From positions 1 to 64,000 of the forward strand of contig CACMZN010000003.1 of NCBI GenBank assembly GCA_902618175.1: a stretch of DNA of 64,000 bases, written 5' to 3'. The notes beneath the pieces are model-generated. The model was not told the DNA's origin. It did not search any database and worked only from the letters and a program-made list of their open reading frames with translations. The stretch is from an uncultured Verrucomicrobiota bacterium (GTDB lineage Bacteria; Verrucomicrobiota; Verrucomicrobiia; Opitutales; Seribacteraceae). Below are positions 9,625-18,719 of the stretch, piece by piece. How positions within the stretch are numbered: position 1 is the stretch's first letter; each line of letters begins with the position of its first letter. The position numbers and the translations under genes are program-made.

Positions 9625-9641
9625 AACATTAAATGTGCCAC
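9625..9641 (-). promoter_or_regulatory. Weak sigma54-like promoter upstream of paralogue A
   Basis: On the minus strand the sequence TGGCACATTTAATGTTA fits the -24 element (TGGCAC) well, but the -12 dinucleotide is GT where GC is expected. It lies about 37 bp before the ATG at 9588, in the 236-bp gap between the two paralogues. The only sigma54-type activator in this window is encoded two genes upstream. The site is plausible but degenerate; the rest of the gap is AT-rich with no other clear signal. Confidence 0.35.
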
Positions 9642-9824
9642 TTTCAAATTCTTTAACTAAGTCCTTCAATGATAGAAAGTAAGGTAATTTCATAATTGTT
9701 TTTTTTAACTAGAAGAAACAAGGGAGTGAGAAATATTCCCAAATTCCTTGCACCATTCTGGTGAATATTTACCAAAGAAAAAATAAGTGTTTTTCTGGTT
9801 TTCGTGTTTAGGAAGAAAACATTT

Positions 9825-10739
9825 TCAAAGATCATCTGATCTTAGGGCACCAGTCTCCACGATCGATCTCGCCTCTTTTTTGATTGATTTATTTTTTGTC
9901 TTGATCAGCTCGTATTTACTTTTTGTCTCTGAACGATACTGGCGATGTAGTTCCCTTCTAATTTCTTGTGGAACACCTAAGATTGAAGAAGAGAGACTAT
10001 TTTTGGATTCGACGAGCTCTTGATTCAATGAAGTCAATTCATCCCTAATCGAACTCATATTATCAGTCACCTCAAACCTAGATGGTCGATCCGTTTGGTA
10101 AGACTCCAATTTTTGATGAGCGTCCATTCGAAGTTGGTTGATTTGTTCCAGACGCGAATGATTAGAAGTTTTGAAATTTTCTATGGTGACGCGAATGCTC
10201 TCGTAACTCGGATCGTTTCCGAGGGATTGAATTTGTATTTGCAGATCATTTCTCAAGGATCGCTCTTGGGAGCGAACTTCTTCGATCTGGTCCATGAGTG
10301 AGGAAGGAATAACTGGTCTTTCAGCCCTGTAGGACTCTGACAAATCGCCCCGCTTTACCAAAAGCTTTCTTATTTCCAACAATGGAATGATTGCATCTTC
10401 ATAGGAAATTGAACCGTTTTCGACAGCGTTCAATATGTCTCTTTCAGCAGCAACAGGATCGAGTTTTTGATTGGCACTTAGAATAGACTCTGCGTTTTGT
10501 TCCTGTGGTTCGGTTTTGCTGTTCAACCAATAATCCAGAGAGTAGGAATTGATGATAGGCTGGAAGGAGGGGGGAGCGGAATCAGGATTGTCAAGTGGAG
10601 CATTTGGTGGAAGTTCGAGAGGTTGAGCACTTAAGATGGAGATGGGGAATGGAAGAGCAAAGAAAATACGATTACATCGAAACAGTGAGTGGAAGACTTC
10701 GATAAAGTCTTGAAGGAATTTGATTAAATTCATTTTCAA
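9825..10739 (-). CDS. Secreted coiled-coil protein (paralogue B)
   Basis: A 304-aa exported protein starting 3 bp after the stop of the response regulator, so the two are probably cotranscribed. The N-terminus has a long n-region and a hydrophobic core (FFALPFPISILSAQP), then a proline/serine linker, then charged helices with heptad-like spacing. It shares an internal block (AERDILNAVENGSISYEDA) and the C-terminal VETGALRSDD with the 288-aa protein next door. A later start inside the long n-region is possible. Function is unknown; position suggests a secreted effector or structural component controlled by this two-component system. Confidence 0.7.
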   Translation of the reverse strand: MKMNLIKFLQDFIEVFHSLFRCNRIFFALPFPISILSAQPLELPPNAPLDNPDSAPPSFQPIINSYSLDYWLNSKTEPQEQNAESILSANQKLDPVAAERDILNAVENGSISYEDAIIPLLEIRKLLVKRGDLSESYRAERPVIPSSLMDQIEEVRSQERSLRNDLQIQIQSLGNDPSYESIRVTIENFKTSNHSRLEQINQLRMDAHQKLESYQTDRPSRFEVTDNMSSIRDELTSLNQELVESKNSLSSSILGVPQEIRRELHRQYRSETKSKYELIKTKNKSIKKEARSIVETGALRSDDL

Positions 10740-10742
10740 ACA

Positions 10743-12167
10743 CTACCTTAATAACACATGATTTGCAACCTGTCCCTTGATACTTTTTTGGAGCCTATAC
10801 CGGACGTAATCCCTAGGTACTCCGAGAATCCGGGCAGCCTCGGATACATTTCCATTTGTTTGATCGACTGCCTGCCGGATCAGGCGCAGAATTTCCTTTT
10901 CCAAATCAAATCCGGACGATGGAAAAGAGAAGGAAGTATTGAGCCAATCGTCCGCAACTGCATCGCCCGGATCTTTTTTGTTTTGAAAGTTCAATCTTGA
11001 TATTTCCAGTTCTTTCCCACTTCGGCTCATGACAAGTGCACGTTCAAGTTCGTGAATGAGTTCACGTGAGTTGCCTGGCCAAAGATGGGTAAGCAGATAA
11101 TCCTCACTTGATTTTGAGAGTTGGGGCACGGGTAACTTGTATTTCTTGCAAAGTCCGTTAAGAAAATGCTTAGCCAGACAAAGTATGTCTCTTCCCCTGT
11201 CATGTAGAGGAGGTATATTGATTCGCAGGAGATCCAGACGGTGAAACAAATCTTCGCGAAAAGTACTTTCGCATACCATTTTGCGGAGACTTTGGTTTGC
11301 TGCCACAATAATCCTCGCGTCCACTAAGATTTCTTTGGTTCCTCCTAACCTTCGAATGCTTCCTTTTTCAATTGCGAGTAAGATCTTGGCTTGCGCGGGC
11401 AAAGACAAACTTGCGACTTCATCAAGAAAAAGTGTTCCTCCATGGGCTGCCTCAAAAAGTCCGATTCGAGCACTTTTAGCATCAGTAAATGCACCTTTTT
11501 CATGTCCGAAAAGTTCCGACTCAATCAAATTGTCAGGAATTGCAGAACAATTTACTTCAACAAATGATTGTTCCGATCTTGCTCCGTTTGCATGAACCCA
11601 TCGCGCATAGGTGGATTTACCTGATCCAGTTGGTCCTTCGATCAGTAGAGGAGGGAGATGGGCGGAAAGTCTACGATCCGCTTCGAGGATTTTTTCAAGC
11701 TCCTTCAAGTCTTGGTCGAGAGATCCTCCAAAAAACAGGCTTTCCGATTTTTTCTTTCTCTCTTCCATGTCGTGTTGGCGGATGCGAGTTTTTTTTCTGC
11801 GATTACTGGATTGAGAAAAAATGAGAGGCAACTCTTCCAGATCGAAGGGTTTGCTAAGATAATCCACTGCTCCCAAACGCATCGCTTCCACAGCGGGACG
11901 AATACCGCTTTCACCAGTCATTAGAATCGTCAAAACATTTTCCGGAATGAACTGATCACCAAGCAATTCCAGGCTAACTCCATCGGGCAGATTGAGGTCG
12001 AGTAGTGCAGCATCAAAAGAAAAGCTGTTCAAGGCGTTTTTGGCTTCTTGGATCGTTGAGCAATGCACGACTTCTCCTCCTTTATCCTCAATGCATGCTG
12101 AAATTCTTTTCGCAAGCAAGAGATCATCCTCCAAGAGGAGTACTTCCTGTTTATGAAAAAAATCCAT
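10743..12167 (-). CDS. NtrC-family sigma54 response regulator
   Basis: A 474-aa activator with three parts: a receiver domain (phosphoacceptor Asp57 in LLDLNLPDG, acidic pair LEDD near 12-15), an AAA+ domain (Walker A GPTGSGKST, Walker B GGTLFLDEV, arginine-finger region FREDLFHRLDLLRINIPPL), and a Fis-type HTH (NVSEAARILGVPRDYVRYRL) at the C-terminus. Such proteins use ATP to open sigma54 promoters. The loop that contacts sigma54, normally GAFTGA, reads GAFTDA here. The gene is followed by the secreted coiled-coil paralogues and lies near the sensor kinase, its likely partner. It is divergent from the amidase gene. Confidence 0.93.
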   Translation of the reverse strand: MDFFHKQEVLLLEDDLLLAKRISACIEDKGGEVVHCSTIQEAKNALNSFSFDAALLDLNLPDGVSLELLGDQFIPENVLTILMTGESGIRPAVEAMRLGAVDYLSKPFDLEELPLIFSQSSNRRKKTRIRQHDMEERKKKSESLFFGGSLDQDLKELEKILEADRRLSAHLPPLLIEGPTGSGKSTYARWVHANGARSEQSFVEVNCSAIPDNLIESELFGHEKGAFTDAKSARIGLFEAAHGGTLFLDEVASLSLPAQAKILLAIEKGSIRRLGGTKEILVDARIIVAANQSLRKMVCESTFREDLFHRLDLLRINIPPLHDRGRDILCLAKHFLNGLCKKYKLPVPQLSKSSEDYLLTHLWPGNSRELIHELERALVMSRSGKELEISRLNFQNKKDPGDAVADDWLNTSFSFPSSGFDLEKEILRLIRQAVDQTNGNVSEAARILGVPRDYVRYRLQKSIKGQVANHVLLR

Positions 12168-12182
12168 TAGACCTATTTTTGC

Positions 12183-12201
12183 ATGAATTCCTAAAATTCA
12201 T
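12183..12201. promoter_or_regulatory. Imperfect inverted repeat between regulator and amidase genes
   Basis: The sequence atgaattcctaaaattcat forms 7-bp arms around a 5-bp centre in the 88-bp divergent gap. Its position, close to the start of the response regulator gene, would suit an operator, but nothing else supports this and AT-rich palindromes are common by chance. Confidence 0.25.
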
Positions 12202-12255
12202 TGCTTACACACCTCGGGAAAAAGAAAAAACTTTGCAAATCCTTTTTCAGAGGAC

Positions 12256-13503
12256 ATGGTTTGGGTATTGAATCTTCTTAAGTTGATTAGTTTCTTTTGC
12301 TTGTTCGTTTCTTTGGTTCAAGCGAAGGTCTCGTCCCTTGCGGACCGCCCAGATTGGAGCGAGTTGAACGAGTTTCAAAAAAAATGGACAAAGGAGCAAT
12401 TTGAATCAACTCTAAGAAATCTCTATTGCCCCAGAGAATCCTGGTGGAAACCCTGGATTGACCTAGATGAAAACCATGTGCGGATCAAGAAAGCAAATGA
12501 AAAGGACGCCTGGTACAAACTCAATTTTGCCGACTCAGATACTGAAGTCCCTAACGAAGTTTCTTTTCCAACCTCTCTTAAGAAAATGAAAATTGCCTTG
12601 GACCCTGGACATCTTGGTGGAGCATTTTCGGAGATGGAGGGGCGACATTTTTCAATTGGTAATGACAAACCGGTCAAAGAAGGGGACTTGACACTGGAAG
12701 TTGCATTGAAAACGAAAGTTTTACTTGAAGCAGAGGGGGCAGAGGTATTTGTCACCCGAAATGTAGGAGAACCGGTCACTGAGAAACGGGAATGGGATTT
12801 TATGGTCGAGGCTGAGTCTTGGATAAGCCAAAGATCCCTGAATCCTCCTTTTACCTCTTCAGCCGAGAGAGAAAAAATGATTAGGAAAAGAAGAGAAATG
12901 CTGTTTTACCGAGTCAGTGAAATTTATGCCCGCAGTACTTTGTTGCAGGAACGCTTTCAACCTGATCTCACGATTTGCATTCACTTAAATGCGGCTCCAT
13001 GGAGAGACCCTGATAATCCTCAACTGGTTGAACGGAATGATTACCATGTTCTAGTAAATGGTTGCTATATGGGGGGGGAATTGGCGTACGAAAACCAAAG
13101 ATTCGAAATGCTCAAAAGACTTCTTAATGGTTGGGGGAAGTTCGAACAGAAATCAGCAGAATCAATGGCCTTGGCTTTTTCTGAAGTTACGAAACTACCA
13201 GCGTTTGTCTACAAGGGGCCAAACGCATTGAAAATCGGAAAGGTGGATGGAGTATGGGCAAGAAATCTTCTTGCCAATAGGATTTATCCCGGACCGGTAA
13301 TTTTTTTGGAGCCATATGTGGCGAACTCAGTGGAGGTGTATCATAGACTAAGGCCAGAATATGACAAAGAAACCAATAAAAGTATAAACAGACTTCTGCC
13401 TCCGCTTACTGATGAATACGCACAAGCTATCCTTCTAGGAATCAAATCGATGTTTCAAGAATTGCAACCATCCACTATTTCCTCAGGCAATCTTCCACCA
13501 TAG
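12256..13503 (+). CDS. N-acetylmuramoyl-L-alanine amidase (Amidase_3)
   Basis: A 415-aa exported peptidoglycan hydrolase that would cut the bond between N-acetylmuramic acid and L-alanine. It has a signal peptide (VLNLLKLISFFCLFVSLVQA), about 85 residues of unknown N-terminal sequence, then the zinc amidase fold: first His in IALDPGHLGG (His119), Glu in KEGDLTLEVA (Glu142), second His in LTICIHLNA. An insert separates the zinc ligands and makes the domain larger than in AmiA/B/C. The C-terminus (LEPYVANSVEVYHRL) fits the family. It overlaps the convergent small gene at its 3' end by 29 bp. Roles in cell separation or wall recycling are likely. Confidence 0.88.
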   Translation: MVWVLNLLKLISFFCLFVSLVQAKVSSLADRPDWSELNEFQKKWTKEQFESTLRNLYCPRESWWKPWIDLDENHVRIKKANEKDAWYKLNFADSDTEVPNEVSFPTSLKKMKIALDPGHLGGAFSEMEGRHFSIGNDKPVKEGDLTLEVALKTKVLLEAEGAEVFVTRNVGEPVTEKREWDFMVEAESWISQRSLNPPFTSSAEREKMIRKRREMLFYRVSEIYARSTLLQERFQPDLTICIHLNAAPWRDPDNPQLVERNDYHVLVNGCYMGGELAYENQRFEMLKRLLNGWGKFEQKSAESMALAFSEVTKLPAFVYKGPNALKIGKVDGVWARNLLANRIYPGPVIFLEPYVANSVEVYHRLRPEYDKETNKSINRLLPPLTDEYAQAILLGIKSMFQELQPSTISSGNLPP

Positions 13504-13987
13504 TCTTCAATGCTGCCGAATTGGAATCCACCGCATCCTTGGGACCTGTCATCTTGATGAAGATCGCCCCTTCCTTACCTTGTACAATTGCAGCCAACAT
13601 TGCGAAACCCGGTTTGGGTGTTTTGGGACCAAAAGGAGTACCACTTAGGAAGGTTCCATAAGCTTGAGCATATGTAACTTCTGTTTCTCCAATGATTAAG
13701 GTCTTTACGGATTCTCCCTCTGCTTGTTCGAACTGTTTCATCCAACGGTCCACGTTTGCTTTGACTCCGCCAGCTCCACCTGGACCAAAATGGTAGAAAA
13801 CTACCTCCGCCATTTTTTCCTCACCAGGAGCATCAAATTGAGCAACCCTCATGTTGGAGCTTGGTTTTGAAGATTGCCATGTATCAGGCGCCGTGAAGGA
13901 ATAGCCCGTTATTTCGACTTCCTTTCCCATGGAGGAAGTGTAAAACAAAAGAAAGAGGAGTAATGCGTGCGTAAGGTTTTTCTTCAT
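13475..13987 (-). CDS. Secreted protein of unknown function
   Basis: The track start (14023) gives 182 aa, but the Met at 13987 starts a standard signal peptide (MKKNLTHALLLFLLFYTSSMG), so 170 aa is preferred. The mature part begins EVEITGYSFTAPDTWQ and contains a glycine-rich turn (HFGPGGAGGVKANVDRW), a pattern seen in small exported proteins of planctomycetes and verrucomicrobia. No catalytic motif is seen. It lies 37 bp after the methyltransferase gene on the same strand and may be cotranscribed with it; its 3' end overlaps the amidase gene. Confidence 0.7.
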   Translation of the reverse strand: MKKNLTHALLLFLLFYTSSMGKEVEITGYSFTAPDTWQSSKPSSNMRVAQFDAPGEEKMAEVVFYHFGPGGAGGVKANVDRWMKQFEQAEGESVKTLIIGETEVTYAQAYGTFLSGTPFGPKTPKPGFAMLAAIVQGKEGAIFIKMTGPKDAVDSNSAALKTMVEDCLRK

Positions 13988-14024
13988 TATTCGTAATAAA
14001 TGCAAAGTCCAGACAACCGGCAAG

Positions 14025-14759
14025 CTAAGGTTTTCTAAAAATCATGAAATGCTGCTGAGGAAGAATATTCAAAGTCTTCTCCCAAACAAATCCAACTGCT
14101 TGCATTTCAAGTTTTGCTTGTTTTTGGGTCATTTTGTGAAGTGGTTTGATCCTCACTGATGGATCTTCTTTTCTGTACTCGATTAAAATCAATCGTCCGT
14201 TCCTTTTCAGCGACTTTGAGATCGAGAGCATCATTTCATAAGGATGAGAAAATTCATGATAAGCGTCTACAAGCAGGGCGGCGTCGGTAGATTCGGGTTT
14301 GAGTTTGGTGTCTGTCACAGTGCTTTGCACGGGGCAAACGTTCGAGGTTCCATTTTGTCTTATTTTGGCCCGAACAATGGCCAGCATCTGAGAAGATATA
14401 TCTACTGCGAAAACTCGTCCCTTGGGAACCAAAGGAGCCATCCTGAATGAAAAATAGCCTGACCCTGCACCAATGTCTGCAACTTGGTCCTGAGGTTTCA
14501 ATTCCATATTCTTGATCAGCAGGTCAGTTCGTTCTTCCTGTTCACGCTTCGGACGCTCCAGCCAGGAGGCACCCAGGTGCCCCATTACTTTGGAGATCTC
14601 TCGACCCATGTAAATTTTTCCGATTCCATCTCTTGAGGCTTCAGTCCAATTGTAGACGGTTTCTTCCCGACCTAAAATGTACCAAATAGGTGCGAACAGC
14701 AACTCAAGTATGAGAAGGTTTCTAATCGCATTTGTGCCCACGACGAAATCACACTCCAA
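14025..14759 (-). CDS. Class I SAM-dependent methyltransferase
   Basis: A 244-aa protein with SAM-binding motif I VADIGAGSGYFSFRMA, acidic motif II (VFAVDISSQML) and a later strand (TDAALLVDAYHEFSHP). The block YMGREISKVMGHLGASWLERP before the Rossmann domain recalls a group of PVC-bacterial methyltransferases that are often preceded by a signal or membrane segment. Here a hydrophobic stretch (NLLILELLFAPIWYILG) could serve that purpose. The substrate is not evident. The gene is divergent from ispH, with under 70 bp between the starts. Confidence 0.82.
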   Translation of the reverse strand: MECDFVVGTNAIRNLLILELLFAPIWYILGREETVYNWTEASRDGIGKIYMGREISKVMGHLGASWLERPKREQEERTDLLIKNMELKPQDQVADIGAGSGYFSFRMAPLVPKGRVFAVDISSQMLAIVRAKIRQNGTSNVCPVQSTVTDTKLKPESTDAALLVDAYHEFSHPYEMMLSISKSLKRNGRLILIEYRKEDPSVRIKPLHKMTQKQAKLEMQAVGFVWEKTLNILPQQHFMIFRKP

Positions 14760-14828
14760 TGGTGCGAACTCTTTTGCAAATCAATATTGAACGTATTCGA
14801 ACTTACGGTTAAGAATGAATGTCTGCTG

Positions 14829-15719
14829 ATGAAAGTGATAAGAGCCAAAAGTGCAGGATTTTGTTGGGGGGTCGAGCGTGCTGTTCAGGTTGCCCGTGAA
14901 GAGGCAAAAGGGGGAATGAAGACAGTCTACACTGATGGACCCTTGATTCACAACAAGCAGATGATGCAGGCCTTAAGCCAAGAGGACATTCGAGAAGTGG
15001 GGGATTATCAAAGTAAAAAGGATTTGAATTTGGAAGACAAGGTTGATGGTAGGGAGTCAGTTGTCGTTGTTCGAGCACATGGTATTTCACCCCAAAGAAG
15101 GGAATATCTCAAAAGTCTTGGTTTGCCTTTCAAAGATGGAACATGTCCGGATGTTGGAATTATTGCGGGAAAAGTCAAAATGCATGCTGAAAAAGGATAT
15201 GACATTGTAATTTTTGGTGATCCCGAACATCCGGAGGTCATTGGATTGCTTGGCTATGCCAAAGGGCAGGGGCATGTGATTTCATCTCAAGAAGAAATTC
15301 CTCACCTTCCCAAGCTTGGGAAGAAAGTTGCTATGGTTTCACAGTCTACGATGTTCACTCATGAATTTCGCAATCTTTCAAACGAAATGGCAAGGATTTG
15401 TCCCGAATTAGTCGTCTTTGATACGATTTGCGGAGCTACCAAGGAACGTCAGTCAGATTTGATCCATTTGGTCGAACAGGGTGCAGATGCAATTGTAGTC
15501 ATTGGCGGAAAACATTCCGCTAACACCCGAAAACTTGCTAAACTTGCCTCTTCCCATGGTCGACCAACCTTTCATGTGGAAACCGCTGAAGATCTAAGGG
15601 ATCATGAATTCACCTCTTTTGATGTTGTTGGTGTGACTGCTGGAGCTTCCACTCCGGAATTCATCATTCGGAGCGTTTGCGATAAACTGGAAACCTTCAA
15701 TTCCGGGGAGAATTCATGA
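14829..15719 (+). CDS. ispH: 4-hydroxy-3-methylbut-2-enyl diphosphate reductase
   Basis: IspH (LytB) makes IPP and DMAPP in the last step of the MEP pathway, using a [4Fe-4S] cluster. The three cluster cysteines are in AGFCWGVERAV, DGTCPDVG and DTICGATKERQ, and the substrate histidines are in DGPLIHNKQ and VRAHGISP. The track start is 14787, but the Met at 14829 directly precedes the conserved KVIRAKSAGFCWGV and gives the usual length (296 aa). The stop overlaps the purB start by 4 bp (ATGA), so the two are translationally coupled. Its product supplies the isoprenoids used by the carotenoid genes further right. Confidence 0.95.
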   Translation: MKVIRAKSAGFCWGVERAVQVAREEAKGGMKTVYTDGPLIHNKQMMQALSQEDIREVGDYQSKKDLNLEDKVDGRESVVVVRAHGISPQRREYLKSLGLPFKDGTCPDVGIIAGKVKMHAEKGYDIVIFGDPEHPEVIGLLGYAKGQGHVISSQEEIPHLPKLGKKVAMVSQSTMFTHEFRNLSNEMARICPELVVFDTICGATKERQSDLIHLVEQGADAIVVIGGKHSANTRKLAKLASSHGRPTFHVETAEDLRDHEFTSFDVVGVTAGASTPEFIIRSVCDKLETFNSGENS

Positions 15720-17140
15720 ACCCTGAACTTCCGAACGTATTGGCTGAACGCTATGCTTCTCCAGCCATGAAATCTCTCTGGTCAGCAAGTGGTAAAATTA
15801 TATTGGAACGAGAATTCTGGATTGCCGTGATGCGAGCTCAAAAAGAACTTGGCCTTAAAATCGAGAAATCTGCCATTCAGCGATCGGAAGAAGTTCGGAA
15901 TCGTGTCAATTTGGACGCTATTAGGAAAAGAGAGGTTGTCACCAAGCACGACGTGAAAGCTCGTTTGGAAGAATTCGCGGAGCTTGCAGGTCATCAACAT
16001 GCTCATAAAGGCATGACCAGTAGAGACTTGACTGAAAACGTCGAGCAATTGCAAATACACCGTTCACTGGGGATCATTCTCGAAAAGGGAATCGCCGCCT
16101 TGATCGGCTTGGCAAAAAAAACTACCGAATATAAGAATATTCCAATAACTGCAAGATCTCACAACGTGCCTGCCCAACTCACTACCTTGGGAAAACGAAT
16201 GGCTAATTGGGGAGAGGAATTGGAGCGTGGCTTGGAGGCAATGAATCGGATGTGCGCCACATATCCCTACCGGGGGATCAAAGGTGCAGTGGGTACCCGA
16301 CTTGATCAAGTGACTCTTTTGGGCAATCCACAAAAAGCGGATAGTTTAGACAAGAAGATCATGGAGCATTTGGGTGCTCCGGCAAATTGGGAAAATGTTG
16401 GGCAGATTTATCCTAGAAGTTTGGATTTTGAAGTGGTTTCTCTTTTGGTCAGATTGTCTTCGGCACCTTCTAGTTTTGCGAAAACGGTCAGAATAATGGC
16501 CGGACATGAGCTTATGGGTGAAGGATTTGCCGAAGGTCAGACCGGTTCTTCCGCCATGCCGCATAAAATGAACAGCCGAAGTTGCGAAAGAATCAACGGT
16601 TTTCAAGCGATACTCAATGGACATTTGACTATGGTTTCACAATTATCGGGAGATCAGTGGAATGAAGGTGATGTTTCTTGCTCCGTGGTGAGAAGGGTTG
16701 CTCTTCCTGATGCTTTCTTCGCTTTGGATGGTCTCCTGGATACCTTCATCACGGTGTTGAACCAAATGGAGGCTTTTCCAGCCGTAATCGAATCCGAGAA
16801 ACAACGTTATTTGCCTTTTCTTCTCACTACAACACTTTTGATGGAATCAATAAAAAGGGGAGCTGGAAGAGAGGATGCACACGAAGCAATAAAGAAGCAT
16901 GCTCTGTCTGCCGTTGAAGATTTGCGGAAAGGCAGGATCAGCGAAAACGACTTGGTCTTGAGATTGTCGAGAGACAAAAAGGTAGGTCTGGACATGAGGA
17001 CGATTCAGTCGATTATCAAGAAGGGCGAAAGGGCATTGGGTTCGTCAAATGAACAGGTGGAATATTTTCTTCTTAGAGCACGATCATGGGGAGAAAGATA
17101 TCCAGAAGCGAAAAATTATTCACCACCTGCAATTCTTTGA
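15716..17140 (+). CDS. purB: Adenylosuccinate lyase
   Basis: A 474-aa enzyme of the fumarase/aspartase superfamily that splits SAICAR and adenylosuccinate in purine synthesis. Diagnostic segments are HKGMTSRDLTEN, ITARSHNVPAQLTTLGKR and the signature loop GSSAMPHKMNSRSCERI, which carries the catalytic serine. Length matches the longer PurB type. It overlaps ispH by ATGA. No terminator is obvious in the 102 bp before the phosphofructokinase gene. Confidence 0.95.
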   Translation: MNPELPNVLAERYASPAMKSLWSASGKIILEREFWIAVMRAQKELGLKIEKSAIQRSEEVRNRVNLDAIRKREVVTKHDVKARLEEFAELAGHQHAHKGMTSRDLTENVEQLQIHRSLGIILEKGIAALIGLAKKTTEYKNIPITARSHNVPAQLTTLGKRMANWGEELERGLEAMNRMCATYPYRGIKGAVGTRLDQVTLLGNPQKADSLDKKIMEHLGAPANWENVGQIYPRSLDFEVVSLLVRLSSAPSSFAKTVRIMAGHELMGEGFAEGQTGSSAMPHKMNSRSCERINGFQAILNGHLTMVSQLSGDQWNEGDVSCSVVRRVALPDAFFALDGLLDTFITVLNQMEAFPAVIESEKQRYLPFLLTTTLLMESIKRGAGREDAHEAIKKHALSAVEDLRKGRISENDLVLRLSRDKKVGLDMRTIQSIIKKGERALGSSNEQVEYFLLRARSWGERYPEAKNYSPPAIL

Positions 17141-17242
17141 TCCAACAAGCAACCTCTGAAACAGAGAAGTGAGTGATTTTTGCGATTGCCAATATCCTTC
17201 AACCAATGTGCATTAAAAGGTTTCATATATCTATTTTAAGAC

Positions 17243-18505
17243 ATGACAGAGGAACTAATAGGAAATTGTTTGGTAGCCCAGTCAGGTGGTCCAACAGCCG
17301 TAATTAACGCAAGCGTAGCCGGAGTTGTTTCGGAGGCGCTGAATCATGTCTGTATTGAAGAGGTTTACGGTGGGATGAATGGAGTGCTTGGCATTTTGAG
17401 AGAGGAATTGATCGATCTGGCAGAAGAATCCCAGCAAAACATAAGAGGTCTTCGCTACACCCCTGCTTCCGCTCTCGGAACCTGCCGGTTCAAATTGAGG
17501 CGAGAACAGGATTATGAACGCATTCTACAAGTTTTCGAAGCCCACAACATTCGCTTCTTCTTTTACTGTGGAGGGAATGATTCGCAGGATACGGCAGACA
17601 AGATTTCCAAACTTGCGCAAAGCAAAGGTTATGCATTGAGGGTTATCGGCGTTCCGAAGACAATTGACAATGATCTGGTAACCACCGATCACTGCCCGGG
17701 CTACGGCAGCGTGGTAAAGTATATTTGTTCTGTGGTTCGTGAAACGGCCCTAGACCATGAAGCTATGGGACAGCACGACCTGGTTTCCATTGTTGAAGTG
17801 ATGGGCAGAAATGCAGGATGGATTGCGGCTGGCTCCACGCTTGCCAAAGCGAAAGACAATCCAAATGATGCACCTCATTTGATTTACTTGCCTGAACGAC
17901 CTTTTTCCAAAGATAAATTCGTCGATGACGTTCAACGAGTTCTCAAGAAAAATCGTTACTGTTTGGTTGTGGTTGGAGAAGGACTTACTGACAAGGATGG
18001 AAATTACATAGCCAATAGTGCAAGTGGACAAGATGCTTTTGGACACCAACAATTAGGAGGCATTGGGGATTTTCTCGCCAATCTAGTGGAGGAAAATCTT
18101 GCCGTAAAAGCACGATCTTCAAAGTTGGGAACAGGACAAAGAGCAGCAGCACACTGCTCTTCTCAAACCGACAACGACGAGGCATTCATGGCTGGAAAAT
18201 CCGCTGTCAAGGCGGCAGTGGAAGGAGAAACCGACAAGATGGTAATACTGGTCCGCGCCGAGGGTGATGCTTATGCCTGTGAAACTAGTTTAGCTCCTCT
18301 GTCTGAGATTGCCAACGGAGTAAAGGATATTCCTGAAGATTGGATAGCCGAAGACGGTGTAAGCATGACTGCAAAATTCATCAAATATTGTCAACCTTTG
18401 ATCCAAGGTGAAGTTAATGTTCCATTTGAAAATGGGGTTCCGTCTTACGTACGACTGTCTAGAAGAAGAATCAGAAAAGTTTTGGATCCTCACGAATTCG
18501 AATAA
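17243..18505 (+). CDS. pfp: 6-phosphofructokinase, PPi-dependent type
   Basis: A 420-aa phosphofructokinase that phosphorylates fructose-6-phosphate, probably with pyrophosphate. The N-terminal loop is LVAQSGGPTAVINAS. The nucleotide-site motif GGDGS of ATP enzymes is replaced by GGNDSQDTA, and the following loop reads GVPKTIDNDL; an Asp in the first and a Lys in the second are known marks of PPi-dependent enzymes. The substrate loop EVMGRNAGWIAA is present. A PPi-linked enzyme makes the step reversible, so it can serve both glycolysis and gluconeogenesis. It stands alone, convergent with lysA. Confidence 0.9.
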   Translation: MTEELIGNCLVAQSGGPTAVINASVAGVVSEALNHVCIEEVYGGMNGVLGILREELIDLAEESQQNIRGLRYTPASALGTCRFKLRREQDYERILQVFEAHNIRFFFYCGGNDSQDTADKISKLAQSKGYALRVIGVPKTIDNDLVTTDHCPGYGSVVKYICSVVRETALDHEAMGQHDLVSIVEVMGRNAGWIAAGSTLAKAKDNPNDAPHLIYLPERPFSKDKFVDDVQRVLKKNRYCLVVVGEGLTDKDGNYIANSASGQDAFGHQQLGGIGDFLANLVEENLAVKARSSKLGTGQRAAAHCSSQTDNDEAFMAGKSAVKAAVEGETDKMVILVRAEGDAYACETSLAPLSEIANGVKDIPEDWIAEDGVSMTAKFIKYCQPLIQGEVNVPFENGVPSYVRLSRRRIRKVLDPHEFE

Positions 18506-18719
18506 CTTTTTTCATTTTTAATCGAAAAGATAAAACCAGCAGGCCATTATCCATTGATCACTCCTTTGCGGGTCGCGATATTTGGATCTTCATCGCATCT
18601 CATGCATCTGCAAGAGTTCCTTTTTAACACTCAATCAAAATCTCCGGGAGACCCACGCAATCCCGGTATCTGCCTTCTTAAGTGCTCTTAGCAAAGGAAA
18701 AGACTGTATCCAAATAGTT

